A stretch of DNA of 64,000 bases from Saprospiraceae bacterium (GCA_016715105.1 JADKBO010000027.1:62001-126000); one strand, 5' to 3'. Positions 38,513 through 46,534 are shown, numbered from the stretch's first letter. The notes: generated from the letters alone by a model not told the origin. Made by a program: numbers and translations.

Positions 38513-38833
38513 ATGGAAGTTCGTAGAGACATATTTCAAGCAATCGCAGACCCAACCCGCAGAGCAATATTGAGTTTGTTGGCTTTCCAGGCCATGACAC
38601 CCGGTGCTATTGCAGGAAATTTTGATGCTACCAGGCAAACCATTTCAAAACACATTCAAATTTTGACAGAATGCCAATTGGTGTGGCAAGAGCAAAAAGG
38701 GCGGGAAATATATTACCACTTTAAGCCTGAGAAAATGAAAGAGGTGTCTGATTGGGTTGATCAATACCGCAAGTTTTGGGACAACAAATTTGACTCATTA
38801 GAAAGTTATTTGGCAAAAATTCAAAACAAGTAG
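38513..38833 (+). CDS. ArsR-family winged-helix repressor
   Basis: The 106-residue protein has the ArsR fold: FQAIADPTRRAILSLLAFQAMTPGAIAGNFDATRQTISKHIQILTECQLVWQEQKGREIYY, then a dimerisation helix (VSDWVDQYRKFWDNKF). It lacks the metal-binding CxC of ArsR/SmtB. This subgroup (SdpR-like) is usually encoded directly before an SRPBCC protein, as here with 10 bp between. Two palindromes overlapping its promoter point to autoregulation. Confidence 0.93.
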   Translation: MEVRRDIFQAIADPTRRAILSLLAFQAMTPGAIAGNFDATRQTISKHIQILTECQLVWQEQKGREIYYHFKPEKMKEVSDWVDQYRKFWDNKFDSLESYLAKIQNK

Positions 38834-38843
38834 ACATACAAAA

Positions 38844-39323
38844 ATGGAAACATACAACACATTCAAAATTGAAGACAACGTACTTACACATACTAGAATG
38901 CTCGATGCTCCCAGGGAATTAGTTTGGGAAGTATGGACCAATCCTGAACACATCAAGGAATGGTGGGGACCAAATGGATTTTCACTGACGACCAAATCTA
39001 TGATTGTGGAAACTGGCGAAGCGTGGGATTTCATCATGCATGGAATGGGTAGAGATTGGGATAACAAAATCGAGTATGTGAAGGTAGAAAGGCCTGCTTT
39101 ATTGTCCTATAAACACTCAGGTGCAGAAAACGAAGATTATAACTTCACAGTTTCGGTTTTCTTTGAAGAAGTGGGTGGTAAAACATTATTGACCATGCAA
39201 TCAGTATTCAAATCAAATGAAATTATCGAAGAATTAAATAGAAAAGTAAACGCCATTGAAGGTGGTAAACAAACTTTAAATCGACTTGAAAACTACCTTC
39301 AATTAATGACAGGCATTAACTAA
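38844..39323 (+). CDS. SRPBCC (AHSA1-like) ligand-binding protein
   Basis: The 159-residue protein shows the activator-of-Hsp90 homologue pattern: LTHTRMLDAPRELVWEVWTNPEHIKEWWGPNGFS, WDFIMHGMGRDWDN and a C-terminal helix (EIIEELNRKVNAIEGGKQTLNRLENYL). These proteins bind hydrophobic ligands in a helix-grip fold; the natural ligand is unknown. It forms an operon with the ArsR gene before it and the DHFR-like gene 20 bp after it. Confidence 0.92.
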   Translation: METYNTFKIEDNVLTHTRMLDAPRELVWEVWTNPEHIKEWWGPNGFSLTTKSMIVETGEAWDFIMHGMGRDWDNKIEYVKVERPALLSYKHSGAENEDYNFTVSVFFEEVGGKTLLTMQSVFKSNEIIEELNRKVNAIEGGKQTLNRLENYLQLMTGIN

Positions 39324-39343
39324 AAAAATTCAAATAACAAACG

Positions 39344-39964
39344 ATGAGCAATATAATCTTTGACAGTGGAATATCACTTGACGGTTTCTTCGCGGGTGAA
39401 AACAGGGGACCCAGTAATCCCATGGGCAGTGTTTCTGGAAAAATACATACTTGGATGTTAAACCAAAAAGCTTTTTGGGAATACTTAGGCGTGGAAAACA
39501 GCAAAGAAGATGGCTCTGAAGGAAAATTGATAAGAGACACAATTGACCGAACAGGAGCCTTCATCATGGGAAAACGTATGTTTGAAGAAGGTGAAGCCAG
39601 TTGGCCTAATGATCTGTACAAAGCGGACGTTTATGTATTAACGCACGAAAAGCGATCGCCTTGGATTCAGCAGGGAACAACTACTTTTTACTTCATTAAT
39701 GATGGTATAGAAAGTGCTTTGGATAAAGCGAGACTGTCTGCAAAAGAAAAAGACATCAGAATACAAGGTGGTGCCAACACCATACAACAATTTCTAAATG
39801 CAGGTTTAGTTGATGAATTTTTTATCCACATTGCACCAGTCTTTTTAGGAAGCGGTATCCGACTTTTTGACGGCATCGACAAAGACAAATACGACCTGCA
39901 AATTGTAGAAGTCATACCTTCAGCCCTGACCACTCATTTGAGATATAAATTGACAAAGAAATAA
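39344..39964 (+). CDS. Dihydrofolate reductase-family (RibD C-terminal-like) protein
   Basis: The 206-residue protein has NIIFDSGISLDGFFAGENRG at the start, GAFIMGKRMFEEGEASWP in the middle, VYVLTHEKRSPW, and IRIQGGANTIQQFLNAGLVDEFFIHIAPVFLGSGIRLF, which are the NADPH-binding and core motifs of the RibD_C/YyaP reductase family. True folate reduction is not implied; members reduce varied small substrates. It is third in the ArsR-led operon, probably induced with it. Confidence 0.92.
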   Translation: MSNIIFDSGISLDGFFAGENRGPSNPMGSVSGKIHTWMLNQKAFWEYLGVENSKEDGSEGKLIRDTIDRTGAFIMGKRMFEEGEASWPNDLYKADVYVLTHEKRSPWIQQGTTTFYFINDGIESALDKARLSAKEKDIRIQGGANTIQQFLNAGLVDEFFIHIAPVFLGSGIRLFDGIDKDKYDLQIVEVIPSALTTHLRYKLTKK

Positions 39965-39989
39965 GGCAACTCTAATTTTAAATTTGACT

Positions 39990-40115
39990 CTCCACAAAAC
40001 GCAGCCGAAATCTATTTCGCAACGACCAAGCCCAGAGGACTGCGAACTTCAGTTCGCAGCAAGAAGTACGCTTTCAAATTAATTTGGCAGTCCACAAAGC
40101 AAAGCCGAAATCTAT
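39990..40115. repeat. Partial composite hairpin repeat, copy 5
   Basis: Modules C (GCCGAAATCTATTTCGC), A (CTGCGAACTtcAGTTCGCAG at about 40039-40058) and a B variant (CAAATTAATTTGGCAGTCCACAAAGC) are present in the same orientation as the copies at 26-31 kb. A short extra half of module C (GCCGAAATCTATTTAA) closes it. Confidence 0.85.
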
Positions 40116-40151
40116 TTAACTTTGAGAATTACAAAATTAATAGCTCAATTA

Positions 40152-40604
40152 ATGAAACAATCCATCGTCCACATTGCACTTGTCGTCCAAGACTATGACG
40201 AAGCAATTGCTTTTTATACCCAAAAATTAAATTTTGACTTGATTGAAGATATTTATCAACCAGAACAGGACAAAAGATGGGTGACAATAGCACCGCCAAA
40301 CTCTACAGGTACAACCATTTTATTGGCAAGAGCTTCCAAACCAGAACAAGAATCGTTTATCGGAAATCAAGCAGGCGGAAGAGTTTTCTTATTTCTAAGC
40401 ACTGATAACTTCTGGCGTGATTACAACGAAATGACATCCAAAGGTATTGAATTTGTAAGAGCACCCAAAGAAGCCGAATATGGAATTGTTGCTGTATTCA
40501 AAGATTTATATGGCAACCTATGGGATTTATTGGAATTTAAAGTCAGATCATCCAATAGCACAAAGAATGAAGTGATTTTAAATTTTTTCATCTCAGAGAT
40601 TTAA
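40152..40604 (+). CDS. VOC-family (glyoxalase/dioxygenase-like) protein
   Basis: From the ATG at 40152 (MKQSIVHIALVVQDYDEAIAFYTQKLNFDLIED) the protein has the paired beta-alpha-beta-beta-beta units of the vicinal-oxygen-chelate fold, with GGRVFLFLSTDNFWRDYNEMTSKGIEF and GIVAVFKDLYGNLWDLLEF. The family includes fosfomycin-resistance, dioxygenase and glyoxalase enzymes; metal ligands fit His8 and the Glu of LLEF. A tail after LLEFK is longer than usual, so the native stop may have shifted. It stands alone between repeat copy 5 and the hip operators. Confidence 0.88.
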   Translation: MKQSIVHIALVVQDYDEAIAFYTQKLNFDLIEDIYQPEQDKRWVTIAPPNSTGTTILLARASKPEQESFIGNQAGGRVFLFLSTDNFWRDYNEMTSKGIEFVRAPKEAEYGIVAVFKDLYGNLWDLLEFKVRSSNSTKNEVILNFFISEI

Positions 40605-40633
40605 TTTTAAAGTTTAGTGTTTAATAGTATTAT

Positions 40634-40773
40634 TATACCCAATCAGGTATAACAAAATTCATAATTGCGATAATTATACCCATAAGGGTATAAAATGTGC
40701 AAAAATAGCAATTATATACCCGAACAGGTATAATATGTAAATTAATTAGTATCTTTATACCCTTAAAGGTATA
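40634..40773 (+). promoter_or_regulatory. Four HipB-type operators at 40-41 bp spacing plus -7 box
   Basis: Four palindromes of the form TATACC-N6-GGTATA lie at 40634-40651, 40675-40692, 40715-40732 and 40756-40773. The starts are 41, 40 and 41 bp apart, about four helical turns, so all face the same side of the DNA. TATCTTTA at 40750-40757, a near-match to TAnnTTTG, overlaps the last site, and the hipB ATG follows at 40780. E. coli HipB also binds four TATCC-N8-GGATA operators, so cooperative repression by HipB is likely. Confidence 0.88.
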
Positions 40774-40779
40774 TTATTA

Positions 40780-40992
40780 ATGAATAAACTAAGTCAATTC
40801 GTAAAAAACAGACGAAAATCTCTTAAACTGACTCAGGAAGATCTTTCTTTCAAATCTGGGGTTGGGCTAAGGTTTGTAAGAGATTTGGAGCAAGGAAAAC
40901 AAACCTTACGGATGGATAAGGTCAATCAGATTTTATCATTATTTGGCCATGAACTTGGTCCGATACAATCAGAAAGAAATGAAGAAGGCTAA
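40780..40992 (+). CDS. hipB: HipB antitoxin/repressor of a HipBST module
   Basis: The 70-residue XRE protein (LSQFVKNRRKSLKLTQEDLSFKSGVGLRFVRDLEQGKQTLRMDKVNQILSLFGHELGP) is the HipB type, with the RFVRDLEQGK recognition helix typical of HipB. It overlaps the next gene by 14 bp. Four operators precede it. In three-gene HipBST modules HipB is mainly the DNA-binding repressor, while HipS is reported to neutralise the kinase. Confidence 0.93.
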   Translation: MNKLSQFVKNRRKSLKLTQEDLSFKSGVGLRFVRDLEQGKQTLRMDKVNQILSLFGHELGPIQSERNEEG

Positions 40993-41293
40993 AGTATACA
41001 TGCACGAGCACATGGCAGGGATACTTACCGAAGACGAAAATGGTTTCCATTTTCAATATGATCAATCATACTTAGAAAGGAATGAAAATGAGCCAGTAAG
41101 TTTGACACTCCCACTTACTGATAAGAAATATGAAAGTAAAGTGTTGTTTCCTTTTTTTGATGGACTTATACCTGAGGGTTGGTTGCTAGATATAGCACAA
41201 AAAAATTGGAAATTCAACCCACGAGATAGGATGGAGATATTATTGAAGACTTGTCAAGATTGTATTGGTGCAGTATCCATTGTAGAAATTTAA
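40979..41293 (+). CDS. hipS: HipS (HipA N-subdomain 1) small antitoxin-like protein
   Basis: From the ATG at 40979 the product has 104 residues: MKKAKVYMHEHMAGILTEDENGFHFQYDQSYL, VSLTLPLTDKKYESKVLFPFFDGLIPEGWLLDI and ILLKTCQDCIGAVSI. This matches the N-terminal subdomain 1 (Couple_hipA) of HipA as a separate polypeptide, the mark of HipBST systems. It ends 5 bp before the kinase gene. The separate stop is a normal feature of the tripartite family and is not a frameshift. Confidence 0.9.
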   Translation: MKKAKVYMHEHMAGILTEDENGFHFQYDQSYLERNENEPVSLTLPLTDKKYESKVLFPFFDGLIPEGWLLDIAQKNWKFNPRDRMEILLKTCQDCIGAVSIVEI

Positions 41294-41298
41294 AGTCC

Positions 41299-42258
41299 AT
41301 GGGAAACAAGTGTCTATATTGTTACGAGCGTATGGAATCGACAGATTTACTAACTACTGCCGCAGAGGAGGACTATCATCCAAAATGTATTAGAAAGTTT
41401 TATGGGAAAGCTAACCCTCCAATTTTAGATTTCACGGAAGCTCAAATACTTCAGTTTGCAGAACTCATAATTAAAAGTCAAAAAACTGTTACAGGAGTTC
41501 AGCCAAAACTGTCACTAAGCTTAAGTGCCAAAAATGAAACTTCAGAACGTTTTACCATTATTGGATTAATGGGAGAGTATATACTAAAACCTCAAACTGA
41601 GTTATATTCAAACCTACCTGAAATAGAAGACTTAACAATGCACTTAGCAGAAATAAGCAAGATTAACACGGTGAAACACACTTTAATCAAACTCAAATCA
41701 GGACAATTAGCCTACATTACCAAAAGAATCGATCGCAATGATGGGAAAAAATTACACATGGAAGATATGTGTCAATTAACAGAACGGCTTACAGAACATA
41801 AATACAAAGGATCATATGAGCAGATTGCCAAAGTTATTAAAAAATACACAGCCAATCCAGGTTTAGATCTAATAGACTTTTATGAATTAGTATTGTTTTG
41901 TTTTCTTACAGGTAATAATGATATGCATTTAAAAAACTTTTCATTAATCAAAAGGAATCAGAAGTATGACTTGTGTCCTGCGTATGACTTAGTTGCTTCA
42001 GAATTAGTTGTACTGGGAGATGATGAGGATCTTGCACTGAATTTAAATGGCAAAAAGAAAAAAATTCAGCGAAAAGATTTTGAAATTGCTATGAAAGGGG
42101 CAGGCATAGATATAAAAGTGATTGAGAACATTTTCAAAAAATATAAAAACTTATTACCTGAATGGGATATGTTTATACTTAAAAGTTTTTTGCCAGATAA
42201 TTTGAAGAACGAATATTTAGCATTAATCAAACGAAAGTCAATTCAAATTGAATTATAA
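41299..42258 (+). CDS. hipT: HipT serine/threonine kinase toxin
   Basis: From the ATG at 41299 (MGNKCLYCYERM, with a CxxC and a following HPKC cluster typical of the Bacteroidota form) the 319-residue kinase has GVQPKLSLSLSAKNE (ATP loop, about residue 64), GEYILKPQ with the nucleotide-binding Lys, the catalytic loop GNNDMHLKNFSLI (Asp at about 208) and the metal-binding CPAYDLVA. All catalytic residues are present, so the toxin appears active. HipA/HipT kinases phosphorylate aminoacyl-tRNA synthetases and induce growth arrest; the target here is unknown. Confidence 0.93.
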   Translation: MGNKCLYCYERMESTDLLTTAAEEDYHPKCIRKFYGKANPPILDFTEAQILQFAELIIKSQKTVTGVQPKLSLSLSAKNETSERFTIIGLMGEYILKPQTELYSNLPEIEDLTMHLAEISKINTVKHTLIKLKSGQLAYITKRIDRNDGKKLHMEDMCQLTERLTEHKYKGSYEQIAKVIKKYTANPGLDLIDFYELVLFCFLTGNNDMHLKNFSLIKRNQKYDLCPAYDLVASELVVLGDDEDLALNLNGKKKKIQRKDFEIAMKGAGIDIKVIENIFKKYKNLLPEWDMFILKSFLPDNLKNEYLALIKRKSIQIEL

Positions 42259-42454
42259 AATCTTATTTTTTTGTACATGTTTCAGCTGTATCCAATTTTG
42301 ATTAAAAATTTTCTACTTTAATTGATACTTTGGCTATTATTGAAGTATAAGGCGGTATTAGTACTTTGAAAATGTGCCGTTTCTGACTTATAATGTCAAT
42401 AATTTTTAATATTAAAGCAATAGCTAAACATGGACAAAATAACAAATAAATCCA

Positions 42455-43270
42455 ATGCAATACCAAACCTTTGACCCCAGTCCAGACCTGTCGCCATTTA
42501 TCAAATGTTATTGGACATTAGAAAGTCCTAAGGAAGCACAGCCAGAAAAACAAACCATCGTTCCCGACGGCTGTATAGAGTTAATTTTCCACTATGGAGA
42601 TTTTTATAAACAATATACAAATAACGGAGACCACATCATTCAGCCCAAATGTTTTGTCATCGGGCAATTGACTCAACCACTTGAAATAGAAGCAACAGGT
42701 GTTACTGGAATTTTTTCCGCTCGTTTTCATCCTAATGGATTTTGGCCATTTGCAACTATTCCAATTAAAGAAATGGAAAACACAGCTGTCCCTTTGGAAA
42801 AACTATTTGGAAACCATGCATCGCAACTAGAAGAAAGGATCTTGAGTGCAAATGCTACACAGGATAGGATACATTTGATTGAAGCATTTTTAATGAGTAA
42901 GCTCACAGAAACCGATACTGTTGATCGCATCGTTAAATCCACTGTCGAAACCATATTGGCTGCTAATGGACAACTTTCAATTGATGAACTTTCAAAACAA
43001 ACCAACATCCATCGCAGGCAATTGGAACGCAAATGTGCTTCGGCAATAGGGCTCAGTCCAAAGCAGCTTTCAAAAACCATTAGACTGCAAGCCACACTCA
43101 AAATGATGCTGAGTAAAAAATTTAACAATTTGACAGATTTGGCCTATCAAGGAGAATATTACGACCAAGCACATTTCATCAAGGATTTTAAAGAACTCAC
43201 CGGCGTTACACCAAAAGAGTTCTACAAAAACAACTTAAAAATGTCTACGCTTTTTTATGGTACGGAATAG
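42455..43270 (+). CDS. AraC-family regulator with DUF6597-like N-terminus
   Basis: The 271-residue protein has an N-terminal effector domain (PSPDLSPFIKCYWTLES, IVPDGCIELIFHYGD, TGIFSARFHPNGFWPFATIP) and a C-terminal AraC DNA-binding domain (GQLSIDELSKQTNIHRRQLERKCASAIGLSPKQLSKTIRLQ, NLTDLAYQGEYYDQAHFIKDFKELTGVTPKEF). The second helix-turn-helix signature DQAHFIKDFK is well conserved. It precedes a DUF6265 gene by about 90 bp on the same strand; regulation of that gene is plausible but not shown. Confidence 0.93.
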   Translation: MQYQTFDPSPDLSPFIKCYWTLESPKEAQPEKQTIVPDGCIELIFHYGDFYKQYTNNGDHIIQPKCFVIGQLTQPLEIEATGVTGIFSARFHPNGFWPFATIPIKEMENTAVPLEKLFGNHASQLEERILSANATQDRIHLIEAFLMSKLTETDTVDRIVKSTVETILAANGQLSIDELSKQTNIHRRQLERKCASAIGLSPKQLSKTIRLQATLKMMLSKKFNNLTDLAYQGEYYDQAHFIKDFKELTGVTPKEFYKNNLKMSTLFYGTE

Positions 43271-43361
43271 TCCTGTCGCATATTTACAATTTTGCAATAA
43301 TCGAGTAGGGTAGTTTTGCAATTTGGCTTAACAAATTATCTATCCATTCAATCAAAAAACA

Positions 43362-43841
43362 ATGCAAAGTAAATTAAAATATTCATGCTTATTTTTCTGC
43401 TTCCTCATACTTTGTGCATGGACGATCAAGGAATCCTATGAAATTAAAAAAGCAGAATGGCTCATCGGCACCTGGGAAAATAAGACCTCAAGAGGAAGTA
43501 TGTATGAATCATGGAATAAATTGAATGATTCGGTTTTGTCTGGCAAAAGCTATATCATTAATGAAAAAGACACCATCGTTTTTGAAACCATACAAATTGT
43601 CCAGGAAGAAAACAGGCTGTTTTACATACCGACTGTTAAAAATCAAAATAACAATTTACCCGTTCGGTTTGCTGGTAAAAATATAACAGAAAACCAACTC
43701 ACTTTTGAAAATCCAGACCATGATTTTCCTCAAATCATCTCTTACACCAAACTAGGTTTAGACTCTTTGGTTGCGGTAATCTCAGGCGTGAAAAATGGGC
43801 AAGAGCGCAAGCAGACTTTTGCCATGAAACGCGTAAAATAA
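43362..43841 (+). CDS. Secreted DUF6265-like protein
   Basis: The 159-residue protein has a hydrophobic signal or anchor segment (YSCLFFCFLILCAWTI) and the DUF6265 pattern AEWLIGTWENKTSRGSMYESW, VFETIQIVQEENRLFYIPTVKNQNNN and NPDHDFPQIISY. A lipocalin-like barrel is expected. It probably acts in the periplasm; the function is unknown. Confidence 0.85.
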   Translation: MQSKLKYSCLFFCFLILCAWTIKESYEIKKAEWLIGTWENKTSRGSMYESWNKLNDSVLSGKSYIINEKDTIVFETIQIVQEENRLFYIPTVKNQNNNLPVRFAGKNITENQLTFENPDHDFPQIISYTKLGLDSLVAVISGVKNGQERKQTFAMKRVK

Positions 43842-43993
43842 TGAAAACCACTTCTGGAAGTTGAACTTTAGTTCGATGAAATTGCCACCCATTTTTTCAT
43901 GTAATTGCTTTTAAAAATTGCGATTTCAATTAATGTGACGGCCTAAATAAATCGTTTAACAAAACATTGTGTTATAAATTTATTTTCTATAAT

Positions 43994-44030
43994 TAATACA
44001 TTTTTATTGATTATCAATAAAAATGTATTA
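43994..44030. promoter_or_regulatory. 37-bp perfect palindrome upstream of DUF2975/XRE pair 2
   Basis: The 18-bp arms (left arm TAATACATTTTTATTGAT) are exact reverse complements around a single central T at 44012. The centre contains TTATTG-N5-CAATAA (44004-44020), the same core and spacing as at 12188-12204 upstream of the first pair. It ends 30 bp before the ATG at 44061, a good place for an autoregulatory operator. Confidence 0.7.
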
Positions 44031-44060
44031 ATATTGCATAAAATTTAATTTTATAACATC

Positions 44061-44597
44061 ATGTCAAACACGAATAACTTTATTTTCACAGGTCTGAAAA
44101 TTGTTGCCTGGATCATTTTTGTTGGCTTAGGTATAGAAGCTGGAGCCTTAATAGTCAATTTCATCGTTAGCATCTATAAGCCGGAATTTGTCCAAAATCT
44201 CTACCAGAAGTTGGACTTGAGTGCCATGTTCAATCGCAGCCAATGGGCTTTTTATGGGATGTATTTGTTTATCCTCATCATTGCGCTTCAAAAAACTTAT
44301 TTATTTTACGTGCTTATCGACTTATTAGATAAACTAGATTTAACGAAACCTTTCAATGAATCAGTAGCGTCAAAGATATCATTGATCAGTTATCTCACTT
44401 TTTCGATAGGACTCTTGAGTTACATTGCCGCTCAATCAGCACATAACTTTCAAAGAAAGGGTTACGAAATTGATGACCTCCATGGTTTTTGGGGTGACAG
44501 TGAAGCTTTTATTTTAATGGCAGCAGTGGTTTATGTGATTGCTACCATTTTCAAAAGGGGTGTGGAAATTCAAAATGAAAACGATTTAACTGTATAA
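44061..44597 (+). CDS. DUF2975 integral membrane protein (second pair)
   Basis: The 178-residue protein has four hydrophobic segments (GLKIVAWIIFVGLGIEAGALIV, WAFYGMYLFILIIALQKTYLFY, ISLISYLTFSIGLLSYIAAQS, FILMAAVVYVIATIF) and ends with the family tail RGVEIQNENDLTV. The XRE gene begins 3 bp after its stop. It is a diverged paralogue of the protein at 11629-12147, with the same gene order. Confidence 0.93.
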   Translation: MSNTNNFIFTGLKIVAWIIFVGLGIEAGALIVNFIVSIYKPEFVQNLYQKLDLSAMFNRSQWAFYGMYLFILIIALQKTYLFYVLIDLLDKLDLTKPFNESVASKISLISYLTFSIGLLSYIAAQSAHNFQRKGYEIDDLHGFWGDSEAFILMAAVVYVIATIFKRGVEIQNENDLTV

Positions 44598-44600
44598 GCC

Positions 44601-44816
44601 ATGCCGATAATTGTAAACTTAGACGTAATGATGGCCAAGAGAAAAATTTCTCTGAATGAACTTTCTGAAAGGGTTGATTTGACATTATCCAATCTTTCTA
44701 TACTAAAGACGGGAAAGGCAAAAGCCGTAAGATTCAGTACTTTGGCATCTATTTGTAAAGCCTTGGATTGTCAACCCGGAGATATTTTGGAGTATGTAGC
44801 GTCGGACGAGGATTAA
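44601..44816 (+). CDS. XRE-family regulator paired with DUF2975 (second pair)
   Basis: The 71-residue protein (LDVMMAKRKISLNELSERVDLTLSNLSILKTGKAKAVRFSTLASICKALDCQPGDILEYV) is a close relative of the one at 11417-11626 and a stand-alone helix-turn-helix. The two pairs share the putative operator core, which suggests that they may recognise the same site and cross-regulate. A decayed copy of its last part lies downstream at about 44980-45062. Confidence 0.93.
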   Translation: MPIIVNLDVMMAKRKISLNELSERVDLTLSNLSILKTGKAKAVRFSTLASICKALDCQPGDILEYVASDED

Positions 44817-44859
44817 AAGGTAACTACTTTTAGGATGAACCAAAATATAAAAATCAAGT

Positions 44860-45062
44860 AAACACTCAGAGGAAGCGCCTCGATCCATATGGTAAACCAG
44901 GATTTCAATCCTGGGGATAAAACCAAACAAGGTATCGAGTTCCATAGGAACGATCCATATTAACACGAAGCGTACATACCATGGCAAGGCCAAAGCCTTA
45001 AGATTCAGATATTTTGGAGTGGATTACCTCGAGTGAAGATTAAAAGGTAACCACTTTTTCGA
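44860..45062. repeat. Hairpin repeats followed by a decayed partial copy of the XRE gene
   Basis: Hairpin words GAGG-aa-GCGCCTC, CAGGATTtcAATCCTG and GTTCCataGGAAC occur at about 44871-44955. At 44980-45062 the text GGCCAAAGCCTTAAGATTCAG is joined to ATATTTTGGAGT, GAAGATTAAAAGGTAACCACTTT, which matches two separated parts of the XRE gene (44711-44736 and 44780-44831). It is thus a 3'-end duplication with an internal deletion. Confidence 0.7.
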
Positions 45063-45190
45063 CGAACGAAGAAATAAAAAGAAAACATAATCTATTTCCA
45101 TACGATATAACATATAAACTAATCAGAAAATGGAAGGACTATTAAGTAGTAAAAAATTGGTCCTTTTTAGATTTCTTTCAGTATTTCAAA

Positions 45191-46051
45191 ATGAATAATA
45201 AAGAACACATGAATTTAAGAGGAGCATATTTAACGATTACCTTTTTACTGACCATAATCTTGAGCATGCAAGCACAGGAAAAGAATAAAACCGACAGTTT
45301 GGTCTTTTTAAAATTCAATTCAAATACGCTCCATGAAGAAAGAAAAATAGTTATCCATTTACCTTTAAATTATTACATAGAACCCTCGAAAAAGTACCCA
45401 GTGATGTATGTGTTGGATGCAAGTAAGTTGGATTTTGATATTTCTGACAGATTATTTACTTTATCATCAGCAGATATTTCGCCAGAGTGTATTGTGGTTG
45501 GGATTTTAAACAATAAGGGAAAACGTGAATTGGATTTTACACCTCCATTTATGCAGACAGAGACCAATGATTCGCTGAGCCCGATGGGTAAAGCAGATGA
45601 TTTTTTCAAATTCATGAAAGACGAATTAATTCCCTCAATTGACAGTACTTATCGGACATCTGGTATTCAAACGATATCAGGGCATTCCAGAGCTGGTTTA
45701 TTTGTGCTTTACACTTTGATACAACAACCAGATTTGTTTGATGCCAGATTTTGTTACAGCACTCCAGCATGGCGATTTGATAATCTAATTGTTCAAAAAT
45801 TGGAAAAGAGTTTTCTAAAACATAAAGCCGCAGCTCAAAGCTTTTTGTATTTTAGTGTGGGTAACAAGGAAAACGAAAATATACAAGCGAGTTTCCATCA
45901 CATGAATGCGGTATTGGAAAAATCAAAACCCAAGTCACTCGTATACTCGAGTGATTTTGTGGCAAATGCTGACCATCAATCCAATCCCATTTTTAGCACT
46001 GGTAAAGCCTTAGCACAATGGTCGGAATATTTAAAAAGTGCTAAAAAATAA
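45191..46051 (+). CDS. Secreted alpha/beta hydrolase (esterase D/IroE-like, PF00756 type)
   Basis: The 286-residue protein has a signal peptide (AYLTITFLLTIILSMQAQ) and the esterase fold: RKIVIHLPLNYYIEPSKKYPVMYVLDASK, FMKDELIPSIDSTYRTSGIQTISGHSRAGLFVLYTL with nucleophile Ser in GHSRAG, and the final His in ANADHQSNPI. Relatives hydrolyse siderophore or feruloyl esters; the substrate is unknown. The start may be the ATG at 45191 or the one at 45209. It is a single gene on the plus strand. Confidence 0.9.
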   Translation: MNNKEHMNLRGAYLTITFLLTIILSMQAQEKNKTDSLVFLKFNSNTLHEERKIVIHLPLNYYIEPSKKYPVMYVLDASKLDFDISDRLFTLSSADISPECIVVGILNNKGKRELDFTPPFMQTETNDSLSPMGKADDFFKFMKDELIPSIDSTYRTSGIQTISGHSRAGLFVLYTLIQQPDLFDARFCYSTPAWRFDNLIVQKLEKSFLKHKAAAQSFLYFSVGNKENENIQASFHHMNAVLEKSKPKSLVYSSDFVANADHQSNPIFSTGKALAQWSEYLKSAKK

Positions 46052-46089
46052 ATTGGCGACCTTAATCAAAGCGTGTTCTAAAGTAAAAT

Positions 46090-46232
46090 CAATGGTTAAT
46101 ATATGTGTTGAACCTAGAGGTTTTGTAAGAAATTCTATTTAGTAATGGGAATTTACCTTATCTGCTAATTAATCTATTACTGCGAACTGAAGTTCGCAAT
46201 CCACTGAGCATTTCTGTTGGTAAATACGCCCC
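46090..46232. repeat. About 140-bp direct repeat flanking the orphan antitoxin, copy 1
   Basis: The text ATATGTGTTGAACCTAGAGG, GGGAATTTACCTTATCTG, ACTGCGAACTgaAGTTCGCA, TCCACTGAGCATTTCTGTTG recurs with about 85-90 percent visual match at 46765-46908 and, in part, at 47125-47165. The module A hairpin appears here in the orientation opposite to the copies at 26-31 kb. Confidence 0.8.
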
Positions 46233-46470
46233 ATTCTTCCAATTCTTCCGCCGCCATGGTAAAGAAATCATCAGAAAGTTGAAATTTTTTATTTTGAAGC
46301 AATCCTGCAGGTCTAATTATTTTTGATTTTTCTTCTTCATTTTTACTGAAATAGCCCACAACCTCACCAGCTCTTCCTTTGATCACTTTTATGGTTACCC
46401 CTTGTTCAAGCAGTTTGACAACCTCAGAAAATTTTGCCTTAAAATCAACTATGTGCTTGGTTTGTGTCAT
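46177..46470 (-). CDS. Orphan Phd/YefM-like antitoxin with repeat-encoded C-terminus
   Basis: The start MTQTKHIVDFKAKFSEVVKLLEQGVTIKVIKGRAGEVVGYFSK (ATG at 46470) is the Phd/YefM antitoxin fold with its DNA-binding N-terminal part. The C-terminal residues NRNAQWIANFSSQ are encoded by the hairpin A module and the stop lies inside the repeat. No toxin gene follows on the minus strand, where repeat DNA begins at once. Either the toxin was lost when the repeat arrived or the partner is elsewhere. The DNA-binding part and the promoter palindrome look intact. Confidence 0.75.
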   Translation of the reverse strand: MTQTKHIVDFKAKFSEVVKLLEQGVTIKVIKGRAGEVVGYFSKNEEEKSKIIRPAGLLQNKKFQLSDDFFTMAAEELEEWGVFTNRNAQWIANFSSQ

Positions 46471-46485
46471 GAAAAATATTTTTCG

Positions 46486-46517
46486 CAAAGATATGGCATT
46501 ATTGACAACTTGTCAAT
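46486..46517 (-). promoter_or_regulatory. Promoter and operator of the Phd-like antitoxin
   Basis: On the minus strand TATCTTTG (46486-46493) is the -7 box. The 17-bp palindrome ATTGACAAcTTGTCAAT (46501-46517) lies at the upstream box position, where Phd-type proteins bind to repress their own operon. Confidence 0.65.
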
Positions 46518-46534
46518 CTGCTAATTAAATCTAT

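Noticed and set aside
40979..41299. HipA gene broken by a frameshift
   Set aside because: The two pieces have proper starts, stops and spacing of the known HipBST arrangement, so the split is natural.
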